Positions 34,315 to 43,140 of a stretch of DNA of 64,000 nucleotides are shown here, piece after piece. Source of the stretch: Clostridium lentum. Lineage in GTDB: Bacteria > Bacillota > Clostridia > Clostridiales > Clostridiaceae. How positions within the stretch are numbered: the first letter of the stretch is position 1; the number at the start of each line of letters is the position of its first letter. The translations under genes and the position numbers were made by a program. The stretch is taken from positions 1 to 64,000 of the forward strand of contig NZ_JACOOQ010000014.1 of the NCBI RefSeq assembly GCF_014287815.1, in the 5' to 3' direction. The notes under the pieces were generated by a model. That model did no database searches. It was not told the DNA's origin and was given only the letters and a program-made list of their open reading frames with translations.

Positions 34315-35523
34315 TTAATGGACTTTTGATAAACCAAACTCTTCATGTAAAAGATTTATGGCAATTTCAATATCCTTAGTATAGATAAGGCACCATATAG
34401 TCATATTAGAATCTGTTGTCTGTAATACTTCAATATTATTATTTTGCAGCACATTTATTATCCTAGCCATAATACCAGGTACCCCTGTCATTCCTGCTCC
34501 CACTATAGCTATTGTGCTACATTCCTCAATTATGCTATATTTAATTCCCACCAGTTCTAGTATACTACATACATTTTCCTTTTCTGATTTATCTACTGTA
34601 AAAAATTGATGTGCTGGAAAGATGTTGATAAGATCTAAACTTATATGATTCTTTGCAAGTATTTCTAATAAATTTTGATAGACCTTTATATTGCTATTTT
34701 CTGATAACCTTATCCTCACTTGAATTCTGTTATTAAGATAAGTTATACCTGTAATATATCTTCTTTCATTACCTATGGTATTATTACTTACTAATGTCCC
34801 CTTTGATTCACCCATGGTATTTTTTATAAATAGAGGAATATTGCCCTTCTTTGCTAAGTCTATAGCTTTAGGATGTATTACTTTAGCTCCTTGATCTGCC
34901 AATTGAAAAACTTCATTATACGTTATTTCATCAATAAGTGAAGCATCTTCAACTATTCTTGGATCTGCTGTCATAATCCCATCCACATCAGTATATATTT
35001 CTATTTCTTTTGCATTTACAGCATTACCTAGAATACATGCTGTAGTATCGCTTCCCCCTCTACCTAAAGTAGTAAAATATCCATCTTTAGTTATTCCTTG
35101 AAAACCTGTAACAACAGGAACCTTTCCTTCTCTTACCACTGATAGTAATCTATCTATATCAATGCTTATATACTCAGCCTCGCAGAAATTATCATCAGTA
35201 ATTATTCCAGCTTGTCCTCCTGTTAATGGTACTGCTTGAATTCCTTCATTATATAAAGCATTTGCTACTACAACAGAGCTTATAATTTCACCGCAGCACA
35301 TCAAGAGATCTTTGGAATTTCTATTGGATTCCTTAAATTTATCATCTATAAGAGTCAATAAAGTATCAGTGGCATATGGTTGTCCTTTTCGCCCCATAGC
35401 AGATACAACCACTATAGGTGTAAACCCATTATCAATTGCCTCCTTTACTTTAACCGCTACCTGTTTTCGCCTGTCCTCTGTAGATACAGATGTACCTCCA
35501 AACTTTTGTACTATTATATTCAA
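34315..35523 (-). CDS. lysC: Aspartate kinase (402 aa)
   Basis: First enzyme of the aspartate pathway (lysine, threonine, methionine, diaminopimelate, dipicolinate). N-terminal kinase motif VQKFGGTSVSTEDRR, GRGGSDTTAC and EIYTDVDGIMTADPR, then two ACT domains (about 260-400), so allosteric control is expected. The start is TTG with GGAGGAG upstream. It follows ymxH, as dapG does in the Bacillus ymxH-spoVF-asd-dapG order, but the intervening genes are absent. No lysine riboswitch is in the short gap upstream. Confidence 0.95.
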   Translation of the reverse strand: MNIIVQKFGGTSVSTEDRRKQVAVKVKEAIDNGFTPIVVVSAMGRKGQPYATDTLLTLIDDKFKESNRNSKDLLMCCGEIISSVVVANALYNEGIQAVPLTGGQAGIITDDNFCEAEYISIDIDRLLSVVREGKVPVVTGFQGITKDGYFTTLGRGGSDTTACILGNAVNAKEIEIYTDVDGIMTADPRIVEDASLIDEITYNEVFQLADQGAKVIHPKAIDLAKKGNIPLFIKNTMGESKGTLVSNNTIGNERRYITGITYLNNRIQVRIRLSENSNIKVYQNLLEILAKNHISLDLINIFPAHQFFTVDKSEKENVCSILELVGIKYSIIEECSTIAIVGAGMTGVPGIMARIINVLQNNNIEVLQTTDSNMTIWCLIYTKDIEIAINLLHEEFGLSKVH

Positions 35524-35540
35524 GGAAATCTCCTCCTTAG

Positions 35541-35849
35541 CTAAGCTTTAGCTCTTTTAATTTTTCCTTCTTCTGCGGAGATTACTATTACGTTAGCACC
35601 AATTTTAGTAACGCATTCCCAAGGTATTTCTACAAATTCCCTGCTACCTCCAAAAAAGCTTAACTTATTACTGCTAACACCTACAACCAAGAATTTTAAG
35701 CATCCTTCTTCATCTATTATAAAGTCAATATTTTGAGAACTATCATATTTTTCTGCACATTCTAAATTAAATATTTCAAATTTCTCCAAATCACTAATAA
35801 GTTTTTCGGAACTATCTGCCTTTTTTTCATAATATTCAAAATCTTTCAT
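35541..35849 (-). CDS. ymxH: YlmC/YmxH-family PRC-barrel protein (102 aa)
   Basis: Residues about 20-95 form a PRC-barrel-like domain (FNLECAEKYDSSQNIDFIIDEEGCLKFLVVG...EFVEIPWECVTKIGANVIVI), the YlmC/YmxH family linked to sporulation gene clusters. Position between the M16 peptidase and aspartokinase matches the conserved pnp-ymxG-ymxH order. The strong AAGGAGGTAATT site is part of a perfect 12-bp inverted repeat that could hide it from ribosomes. Function unknown. Confidence 0.85.
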   Translation of the reverse strand: MKDFEYYEKKADSSEKLISDLEKFEIFNLECAEKYDSSQNIDFIIDEEGCLKFLVVGVSSNKLSFFGGSREFVEIPWECVTKIGANVIVISAEEGKIKRAKA

Positions 35850-35854
35850 AAACG

Positions 35855-35902
35855 AATTACCTCCTTGCTTTTCATAAAATTTTATGCTAAAAGGAGGTAA
35901 TT
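35855..35902 (-). promoter_or_regulatory. Hairpin sequestering the ymxH ribosome binding site
   Basis: AATTACCTCCTT (35855-35866) and AAGGAGGTAATT (35891-35902) are perfect complements; inside, CATAAAATTTTATG is itself palindromic. In the mRNA the upstream arm AATTACCTCCTT pairs with the Shine-Dalgarno arm that ends 5 nt before the ymxH ATG. A separate 12-bp palindrome TTACCTAGGTAA lies at 35905-35916. No U-tract follows, so this is more likely translational control than termination. Confidence 0.65.
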
Positions 35903-35941
35903 TATTACCTAGGTAACTTTACTAACCCAGTGACATAATTA

Positions 35942-37249
35942 TTATACTCTTTTGTCATTTACAATCAAATCTCTATTGTACGCTACGTCAGAAAGTCCTA
36001 CTATTTTATTTAATCCATCAATTTCTACATCTTGACCCACATATGATGCACTTATTATTCCCGGCTTAAAGCACTCTTCCAATACATAGTTTATGTCTTG
36101 CTTATTTATTTTGTTAATCTTTTCAGTAACTTCTTCTGCTGTTTTTATCTTATTTTGTAATAACAAACATTTAGCATTAGCAAACATTCTTGATGCAGTG
36201 CTTTCTAAACCTAAAAGATAACCAGAAATAAGTTTTTCTTTATTTATCTTAAGCTTTTCATCACTAATGCCTTTATCTGCAAAAAGTTTAAGCTCTCTAC
36301 TTATAACTTCTAATGCTTTATTTGCAAACTGTTTACTTAAACCAGTATAAATATTTAAACTTCCAACACCTATATAAGGCTGTGAATATGAATATATAGT
36401 ATAGCAAAGTCCTAACTCTTCTCTTACCTTTTGAAATAAAACTGATGAAGCTCCTCCACCAAAAATATTATTTAATAAAGCAAGTGAATATGCTCTTTCA
36501 TGAGCATATGGAAGTCCCTTTAAACCAATATTTATATGAAGCTGTTCAATTTGCTTATTTACATAAGCTGCCCCTCCTAAAAGGTTTACTTCTTTATAAG
36601 TTGGTATATATATTTCATTTTTATCCCAAGAACCAAAATAATTTTCCATTAATTTTTTTAATTCATTTTTATCAAATTTTCCACATATACTTATTACTGA
36701 ATTATGGGGAGTATAATGTTTTTTTACATATTCCTTAATTTTACTGCTATTTAATGATTTAATTATATCAATAGTTCCTAATATTGGATCAGCAAGAGGA
36801 TTATCACCAAATATTACCTTTGAATGGATATCTTCTAGAACATCTTCTGGATTATCCTCACTCATATTTATTTCTTCTATTACAACGCCTTTTTCCTTTT
36901 CAATTTCCTCATCATCAAACTTTGCATTAAGAATCATATCTGAAAGTACATCTAGGCAAAGATTTAAATGTGTATATAATGATTTTGTATAATAACAAGT
37001 TGTTTCCTTGCTAGTATAGGCATTAATTTGTCCACCTACATTTTCTATGTGCTGAACTATTTCTTTGGCACTTCTCTTATTAGTACCTTTAAAAAACATA
37101 TGCTCTATAAAATGTGAAATTCCATTAACTGAATTTTCTTCATTTCTTGATCCATTTTGAACCATAACTCCAACACTTACCGAATTCACATGTTCAATAT
37201 ATTCAGTAACAACTCTTAATCCGTTATCTAATGTATATATCTCAAACAT
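35942..37249 (-). CDS. ymxG: M16-family zinc peptidase, YmxG/MlpA type (435 aa)
   Basis: Processing-peptidase-like protein with the inverted zinc motif HFIEH (in NGISHFIEHMFFKGT, about residues 45-60) and the distal Glu in VVIEEINMSEDNPED. One catalytic and one inactive M16 domain give the standard length of about 430. The frame can start at a GTG at 37261, but that GTG is part of the GTGGAGGTAATT ribosome site, so the ATG at 37249 is used. It lies between pnp and ymxH, as in Bacillus. Natural substrate not known. Confidence 0.93.
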   Translation of the reverse strand: MFEIYTLDNGLRVVTEYIEHVNSVSVGVMVQNGSRNEENSVNGISHFIEHMFFKGTNKRSAKEIVQHIENVGGQINAYTSKETTCYYTKSLYTHLNLCLDVLSDMILNAKFDDEEIEKEKGVVIEEINMSEDNPEDVLEDIHSKVIFGDNPLADPILGTIDIIKSLNSSKIKEYVKKHYTPHNSVISICGKFDKNELKKLMENYFGSWDKNEIYIPTYKEVNLLGGAAYVNKQIEQLHINIGLKGLPYAHERAYSLALLNNIFGGGASSVLFQKVREELGLCYTIYSYSQPYIGVGSLNIYTGLSKQFANKALEVISRELKLFADKGISDEKLKINKEKLISGYLLGLESTASRMFANAKCLLLQNKIKTAEEVTEKINKINKQDINYVLEECFKPGIISASYVGQDVEIDGLNKIVGLSDVAYNRDLIVNDKRV

Positions 37250-37319
37250 AATTACCTCCACTTTTATAGTTTGATTTTAGTTTATTTTAATTTATACTAT
37301 TTTATTCTATATACTAAAA

Positions 37320-37344
37320 AAAGAGAATTTTAATAATTCTCTTT
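37320..37344 (-). terminator. Terminator of pnp
   Basis: 10-bp stem AAAGAGAATT / AATTCTCTTT with a 5-nt loop; minus-strand tail TTTTTTTAGTATA. It lies about 30 nt past pnp and ahead of the M16 gene. Confidence 0.8.
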
Positions 37345-37376
37345 CACATAATAAATATTATTTCGCTGAATAAATA

Positions 37377-39482
37377 CTATTGTTCAGTTGTTTCCTCTTC
37401 ATCTGGTAATGCATCTTTTCTAGAAAGGTTTATTCTGCCTTGTTGATCTATTTCAGTTACTTTTACAAGTATTTCATCACCAACAGATACTACATCTTCA
37501 ACTTTATTTACTCTTGCTTTATCTAATTTAGATATGTGGCATAATCCTTCTTTATTTGGTAATATTTCAATAAATGCTCCAAAAGCAGCAATTTTTGTAA
37601 CTTTACCTAAGTAAACTTCACCAACTTGAACTTCTTTTGTTAATCCTTCAATAATTCTTATGGCTTCATTTACCCCTTCATGATCAGGTGATGAAACAAA
37701 TACTGTACCATCCTCTTTAATATCTATCTTAACACCAGTATCCGCAATAATCTTATTGATTACCTTTCCACCAGCACCAATTACATCTCTTATCTTTTCT
37801 GGATCAATACTTATAGTACAAGTCTTAGGTGCAAATTTAGATACTTCCTTTCTGCTCGCTGGAATGCATTCCTCTATCTTATCTAAAATAAATATTCTTG
37901 CTTTTCTAGCATCAGTAATTGCTTTAGAAATTACATCAAAGCTTAACCCCTTAATCTTAGTATCAACTTGGATAGAAGTTATACCTTCTGTTGTACCTGC
38001 AACTTTAAAGTCCATATCTCCAAAGAAATCTTCAATTCCTTGTATATCTGTTAATACTTCTTCATGAGCTAAATCTTCTGAAGTTATTAATCCCATTGCT
38101 ATACCAGCTGCTGGTCTCTTTATTGGAACACCTGCATCTAATAATGCTAGTGTAGAACCACAAACTGAAGCTTGAGAAGTTGATCCATTGGAACTTAATA
38201 CTTCAGATACTAATCTTATAGTGTATGGGAATTCCTCTTCTGAAGGTATTAATGGTTCTAAAGCTCTTTCAGCTAAAGCTCCATGCCCTATTTCTCTTCT
38301 TCCTGGTCCTCTAAGTGGTCTAACTTCTCCAACTGAATAAGCAGGGAAGTTATAGTGATGCATATATCTCTTAGACTCTACTTCACCAATACCATCTATT
38401 ATTTGGATGTCACCTACAGCTCCTAAAGTAGCTACAGTCATAACTTGAGTAAGACCTCTAGTGAATAAACCTGTACCATGAGTTCTAGGTAATATTCCTA
38501 CTTCACATGAAATCTTTCTTATCTGATCAAATGCTCTTCCATCTGGTCTTCTCTTATGGTTAAGAAGCATATCTCTTACAACTTCTTTTTGCATAGAGTA
38601 AACTATTTCATTGATATCTCCTAAACAATCTGCATACTTCTCTTGGAATTCTTCTATGATTTTATCATTTACAATATCCATAGCAGCATTTCTTTCATCT
38701 TTATCAGTAATCCACATTGCTGCTTTAATCATCTCACCAGCAAACTCTTCTATATCAGCTTTTAATTCTGAATTTGGTTTATAAAGAACTGGTTCTTTCT
38801 TTTCTTTACCAAACTTAGCCATAGCCTCTTCTTGGAATGCTACGATATCTTGACATTTTTCAAAACCGTATTCAATTGCTTTGATCATTGTTTCTTCTGG
38901 TATTTCATCTCCACCAGCTTCAATCATCATTACTCTTTCTTTTGTTGCACAAACAGTTAATTGAAGAATACTTTCTTCTCTTTCTTTTAATGTTGGATTT
39001 AAAACAAAGTTTCCATCGATTAATCCTACTTGGACAGCTCCAACAGGTGTTGTGAATGGAATGCTTGATAGGCATAATGCCATAGATGCAGCATTAATTG
39101 CTAGAATTTCTGGTAAGTTATCTTGTTCTACAGAAACAACTGTACAAACTACTTGAACATCATTTCTATACCCTTTTGGGAATAATGGTCTAAGAGGTCT
39201 ATCTACAGCTCTTCCAAAAAGAATTGCATTTTCTGAAGGTCTACCTTCTCTCTTGATGAATCCACCTGGTATTTTACCAACTGAATATAATCTTTCTTCG
39301 TATTCAACGCTAAGTGGGAAGAAATCTATTCCTTCTCTAGGTTTTTCTGAAGCGTTAACATTTGTTAATATAACTGTATCTCCATAGCTCATGAATATTG
39401 CTGCATCTGAAAGCATTCCTACTCTACCAGATTCAACTTTCATTTCTCTTCCAGCTATGTTTTTTGTAAGTACATTAGTCAT
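37377..39482 (-). CDS. pnp: Polyribonucleotide nucleotidyltransferase (701 aa)
   Basis: Phosphorolytic 3'-5' exoribonuclease of RNA decay. Two RNase PH domains (about 10-230 and 310-545) flank a helical domain. The [31 protein letters not shown] and later [21 protein letters not shown] motifs are typical, followed by a KH domain (about 555-615, [12 protein letters not shown]) and an S1 domain (about 622-690). Length is standard. GGGAGGTTATAAAAA precedes the ATG. It follows rpsO, as usual, with an intervening terminator hairpin that could separate the two levels. Confidence 0.98.
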   Translation of the reverse strand: MTNVLTKNIAGREMKVESGRVGMLSDAAIFMSYGDTVILTNVNASEKPREGIDFFPLSVEYEERLYSVGKIPGGFIKREGRPSENAILFGRAVDRPLRPLFPKGYRNDVQVVCTVVSVEQDNLPEILAINAASMALCLSSIPFTTPVGAVQVGLIDGNFVLNPTLKEREESILQLTVCATKERVMMIEAGGDEIPEETMIKAIEYGFEKCQDIVAFQEEAMAKFGKEKKEPVLYKPNSELKADIEEFAGEMIKAAMWITDKDERNAAMDIVNDKIIEEFQEKYADCLGDINEIVYSMQKEVVRDMLLNHKRRPDGRAFDQIRKISCEVGILPRTHGTGLFTRGLTQVMTVATLGAVGDIQIIDGIGEVESKRYMHHYNFPAYSVGEVRPLRGPGRREIGHGALAERALEPLIPSEEEFPYTIRLVSEVLSSNGSTSQASVCGSTLALLDAGVPIKRPAAGIAMGLITSEDLAHEEVLTDIQGIEDFFGDMDFKVAGTTEGITSIQVDTKIKGLSFDVISKAITDARKARIFILDKIEECIPASRKEVSKFAPKTCTISIDPEKIRDVIGAGGKVINKIIADTGVKIDIKEDGTVFVSSPDHEGVNEAIRIIEGLTKEVQVGEVYLGKVTKIAAFGAFIEILPNKEGLCHISKLDKARVNKVEDVVSVGDEILVKVTEIDQQGRINLSRKDALPDEEETTEQ

Positions 39483-39534
39483 TTTTTATAACCTCCCTTC
39501 AGGTCTTTCGGTTAATTTTTAATCTTTAAAATAA

Positions 39535-39557
39535 TAGAGCGGATAAAACCCGCTCTA
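39535..39557 (-). terminator. Terminator between rpsO and pnp
   Basis: 8-bp GC-rich stem TAGAGCGG / CCGCTCTA with a 7-nt loop directly after rpsO; minus-strand tail TTATTTTAAAG. Confidence 0.75.
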
Positions 39558-39561
39558 CAGA

Positions 39562-39825
39562 CTATCTTCTTAAGCCTAATTTTGAAATTATAGCTCTGTA
39601 TCTTTCGATATCTTGAGCAGCTAAATACTTTAAGAATCCTCTTCTTTGTCCTACCATCATTAAAAGACCTCTTCTTGAGTGGTGGTCTTTCTTATGAGTT
39701 CTTAAGTGAGCTGTTAAAGAGTTGATTCTTTCAGTTAAAAGTGCGATTTGAACTTCTGGTGAACCAGTGTCTCCTTCATGTCTTCCGAATTCTTTAATTA
39801 TTTCTTGCTTTCTTATTGCGTCCAT
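39562..39825 (-). CDS. rpsO: 30S ribosomal protein uS15 (87 aa)
   Basis: Small primary-binding ribosomal protein that binds 16S rRNA helices 20-22 and joins bridge B4. The sequence is canonical: [29 protein letters not shown], then [23 protein letters not shown]. It has an ACGGAGGTG site. The 160-nt leader between ribF and this gene contains small inverted repeats (for example CTATATCTAAGATAT on the minus strand) and could hold an autoregulatory S15 element, though I cannot match one. Confidence 0.98.
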   Translation of the reverse strand: MDAIRKQEIIKEFGRHEGDTGSPEVQIALLTERINSLTAHLRTHKKDHHSRRGLLMMVGQRRGFLKYLAAQDIERYRAIISKLGLRR

Positions 39826-39989
39826 TATGACACCTCCGTAATATTATCCCCTTATATCCATGGTATAAGTTAAAGCTCATATCTTAGATATAGGTTTGTT
39901 CATCAGTTATTATATCAGACTAATTTAATATTGTAAACAAATTTTATTTTAATAGTAATTTTGTCGTTTAGTACAAAATAAAATCAATA

Positions 39990-40913
39990 TTAAATAATAA
40001 TTCCATTTTTTTCAGCATAACTTTTATCTACATTTAATTGATTTACCAGTTCTTCTAAGCCATTAAATTTTATTTCTTCTCTAATCTTATTAATAAAATA
40101 TAAAGTTATATTCTGCCCATATATGTCTTCATTAAAATCAAGAATATAAGTCTCTATAGTTAATTCTTTCCCATTTACTGTAGGATTATGCCCTACAGAA
40201 GTAATTCCTTTAAAAATTTTTCCTTTAATAGATACATTGGTATAATATACCCCCTTTGCAGGAATACATTTGCTTTTGTCTATTTCTAAATTTGCCGTTG
40301 GAAATCCTATTGTTCTTCCAAGCTTCTTACCATGAATTACCTTCCCTTCAAGAGAATATGGTCGTGCAAGCATATTAAAAGCTTCTTCCATATTACCATC
40401 AATTATAGCTTCCCTAATTCTAGTTGAACTTACTACTGAGTCATTATATATACAAGGCTCCATAACATATAAATCAAAATGATATTTAGATTTAAGTTCA
40501 TTTAACAACTTAATATCGCCAGCATTTTTATAACCAAACTTAAAATTAAATCCTACTACAATACCCTTGATATTAAAGCTTTCACACATATTTTTAATAA
40601 AGTCTTCTGGGCTCATTTTCATAGTCTCTTTATCAAATTTCTTAAAGGCTAAGATATCTATCCCCTCTTTTTCTAAAATAGATATCTTTTCTTCATTAGT
40701 CATAAGTAAATTCAATGTACTATTTGTATTAATAAATTTTCTAGGATGATTTTTAAAGGTATAGACAATTGACTGCCCTTCACCTTCTTCAGCCAGCTGC
40801 TTTATCTTACGTATTAGAGATAAATGCCCTTCATGCAATCCATCAAAACTGCCTAAGGCTACAAAGTTTTTTCTATTTTCTTTCTTTAAAATAGCATCTT
40901 CTAACACTAACAT
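39990..40913 (-). CDS. ribF: Bifunctional riboflavin kinase / FAD synthetase (307 aa)
   Basis: Makes FMN and then FAD from riboflavin. The N-terminal adenylyltransferase domain holds VALGSFDGLHEGHLSLI (about 18-34) and RIREAIIDGNMEEA, and the C-terminal kinase domain holds HGKKLGRTIGFPTANLEI (about 192-210) and YYTNVSI. Length is normal. It is downstream of truB by 10 nt in the conserved infB-rbfA-nrnA-truB-ribF-rpsO run. Not preceded by an FMN riboswitch. Confidence 0.96.
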   Translation of the reverse strand: MLVLEDAILKKENRKNFVALGSFDGLHEGHLSLIRKIKQLAEEGEGQSIVYTFKNHPRKFINTNSTLNLLMTNEEKISILEKEGIDILAFKKFDKETMKMSPEDFIKNMCESFNIKGIVVGFNFKFGYKNAGDIKLLNELKSKYHFDLYVMEPCIYNDSVVSSTRIREAIIDGNMEEAFNMLARPYSLEGKVIHGKKLGRTIGFPTANLEIDKSKCIPAKGVYYTNVSIKGKIFKGITSVGHNPTVNGKELTIETYILDFNEDIYGQNITLYFINKIREEIKFNGLEELVNQLNVDKSYAEKNGIII

Positions 40914-40923
40914 TATTTTTCTC

Positions 40924-41799
40924 CTAAGTTATTAATAATTTAGTAATCTTAAATCCTTTATCATTCTTGCTTCCAAGACCTAAGAATTTCTCTCCATCAT
41001 ATACGCGATATAGTTTTTCATTTTCAACTTTATCATTTGTATATCTAGTATCTCCAACTCTTACTCCATTTACTAAAAGCTTTGCATACTTATGATTGAT
41101 ATTAATTCTTTCATAATGATTTAATGCTTCTTCTATGGAAATTAAATACTGTGAATAATTTTCGCTAGTAAGATCCTTAATATTAATTGAATCTTCCTGC
41201 TTAAATACTGATGTTTCAGCTCTGTTAAGCTCTGTCATTGCTGCATAAACTCCAAGCTTTTCACCTATATCATAACAAAGACTTCTTATATAAGTCCCTT
41301 TTGAACATGTAACCTTCATTGAAATAAAAGGATTATTTATTTTTATATTTTCAATATTATAAATAGTTATATTTCTTCCTTCTCTTTCAACTTCAATTCC
41401 CTGTCTTGCTAAAGTATATAATCTAACACCATTTTGTTTAAGAGCAGAATACATAGGTGGTATTTGAGAATATTCACCTAAAAAGCTTTTTATTGCCTCT
41501 AAGATTTCTTCATCAGTTAAATGACTAGTTTCATGACTTTCAAGAATATCACCTTCATCATCATATGTAGTAGTTTTAATCCCTAGTTTAAATTCTACTT
41601 CATATACTTTTCTTGAATCCATGATATAATCTATTATCTTTGTTGCTCTTCCAATACATACTGGCAAAACACCTGTAGCTTCTGGATCAAGGGTACCTGT
41701 ATGACCAACCTTTCCAGTTGAACAAATTTTTTTTACTTCTCTAACAACATCAAATGATGTCATTCCCTTAGGTTTAAAGATATTTATAACTCCATTCAT
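40924..41799 (-). CDS. truB: tRNA pseudouridine-55 synthase (291 aa)
   Basis: Isomerises U55 in the T-loop of tRNAs. The motif VGHTGTLDPEATGVLPVCIGRATK (about 35-58) has the catalytic Asp, followed by YEVEFKLG and SKGTYIRSLCYDIG. The C-terminus carries a PUA-like extension (GVRVGDTRYTN). Start ATG lies 3 nt after the nrnA stop, so translation is probably coupled. Confidence 0.97.
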   Translation of the reverse strand: MNGVINIFKPKGMTSFDVVREVKKICSTGKVGHTGTLDPEATGVLPVCIGRATKIIDYIMDSRKVYEVEFKLGIKTTTYDDEGDILESHETSHLTDEEILEAIKSFLGEYSQIPPMYSALKQNGVRLYTLARQGIEVEREGRNITIYNIENIKINNPFISMKVTCSKGTYIRSLCYDIGEKLGVYAAMTELNRAETSVFKQEDSINIKDLTSENYSQYLISIEEALNHYERININHKYAKLLVNGVRVGDTRYTNDKVENEKLYRVYDGEKFLGLGSKNDKGFKITKLLIT

Positions 41800-41802
41800 A
41801 TC

Positions 41803-42774
41803 TTATAACTCTTCCTCTATTTTGCTTAATATTTTATCCCTAGCTTCTTCTAATGTTGAATATTTTATAGCTAATCCTGCAGCTTTAGTATGTCCACCTC
41901 CGCCAAAGTATTCAGCAATCTTTCTTACATCAACATCATTTTTTGATCTAAGGCTAGCTTTAATCTTATCATCTGCTTCTTTCACTAATAAGGTTACTTC
42001 TACACCTTTTATCTGCAATCCATAAGATATAATATCTGAAGTATCTCCTACTTCTATACCAAACTCTTTTCCAGCATCTTTAGGTAGTTCTATTAAGGCA
42101 ACTTTATCATCACAAACAAGCTGCATATTTGTAAGAACTTTGCCTACAAATCTCACTCTATTAAAATCCTTATTATCAAAAAGACTTTGATAAATAAATG
42201 TATTATTTACACCAATTCTCTTCAGTTTAGCAGCAATTTCTAAAGTTCTATATGTAACATTAGAATGTCTAAAAGCTCCTGTATCTGTTACTAACGATGT
42301 ATATAAACATGTTCCTATTTCTTTACTTATTTCATCATCTTCTTTAAAAACAAATCCTAGCTCCAACAGTAATTCATAAACTATTTCTGCTGTAGCTGCA
42401 GCATCTATATCTACGTAATTTTCATTACCATACATATCATTTGATAAATGATGGTCTACATTTAATAATACTTTATTATAATTTTCTAAATTGGCACATA
42501 TTCTTTCATAATTACCACAATCTAAGACTATAACTACATCTGTATCATCTATTGGTTCATACACTTCACCAGTTACATCTTCAGCACCTAAAAGAAATCT
42601 TAAATTTTCTGATAGTGCCTCCTTAGAAAGTACATAGCAATCTTTATTTAAGTATTTTAATCCATTATAAAGTGCAAGAACACTACCTACTGCATCACCA
42701 TCTGGTGATACATGGTAGGTAATGCCTATCTTCTTTGCACTTAATAAAATATCTTTAATTGTTTTAATTGACAA
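41803..42774 (-). CDS. nrnA: DHH-family phosphoesterase, NrnA-like (323 aa)
   Basis: Bifunctional nanoRNase / pAp phosphatase family. DHH domain motifs are ITYHVSPDGDAVGSVLAL, VIVLDCGN and NVDHHLSND; the DHHA1 domain near the end has GGGGHTKAAGL. It degrades 2-5 nt RNAs and 3'-phosphoadenosine phosphate, or cyclic dinucleotide products in related enzymes. The TTG start abuts the rbfA stop codon, consistent with coupling. A second, more divergent DHH gene is at 55063. Confidence 0.93.
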   Translation of the reverse strand: MSIKTIKDILLSAKKIGITYHVSPDGDAVGSVLALYNGLKYLNKDCYVLSKEALSENLRFLLGAEDVTGEVYEPIDDTDVVIVLDCGNYERICANLENYNKVLLNVDHHLSNDMYGNENYVDIDAAATAEIVYELLLELGFVFKEDDEISKEIGTCLYTSLVTDTGAFRHSNVTYRTLEIAAKLKRIGVNNTFIYQSLFDNKDFNRVRFVGKVLTNMQLVCDDKVALIELPKDAGKEFGIEVGDTSDIISYGLQIKGVEVTLLVKEADDKIKASLRSKNDVDVRKIAEYFGGGGHTKAAGLAIKYSTLEEARDKILSKIEEEL

Positions 42775-43128
42775 TTATTTACCCTTATTAACCTTATGAA
42801 TAAGTTCTTCAATATGCATTCCATAGCTTATTGAGTCATCTAATTCAAAAATTATTTGAGGATTATGTCTTAAATTAATTCTTATGCCAATTTCTTTTCT
42901 TATATATCCACTTGCATTTTTTAATGCAGTGAAAGTATTATTCTTTTCTTCTTCATCTTTTCCAAATATACTTACAAATACCTTTGCATATCTTAGATCC
43001 TTAGTAACTTTTACTGCTGTTACAGAAACCATTGCAGTAAGTCTTGGATCTTTGATTTCATTTTGGATTATATTACTAACTTCTCTTCTGACTTCTTCGT
43101 TTATTCTTCCGCCTCTATAGTTAGCCAT
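42775..43128 (-). CDS. rbfA: 30S ribosome-binding factor A (117 aa)
   Basis: KH-like maturation factor that binds the 16S rRNA 5' end region during 30S assembly and cold adaptation. NEEVRREVSNIIQNEIKDPRLTAMVSVTAVKVTKDLRYAKVFVSIFG is diagnostic. AGAGGTGATTTAA precedes the ATG. It lies 12 nt after infB and abuts nrnA. Confidence 0.97.
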   Translation of the reverse strand: MANYRGGRINEEVRREVSNIIQNEIKDPRLTAMVSVTAVKVTKDLRYAKVFVSIFGKDEEEKNNTFTALKNASGYIRKEIGIRINLRHNPQIIFELDDSISYGMHIEELIHKVNKGK

Positions 43129-43140
43129 TTAAATCACCTC

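Noticed and set aside
35524..35540. Lysine riboswitch for lysC
   Set aside because: Only 17 nt separate lysC from ymxH, and none of the conserved L-box elements occurs further upstream.
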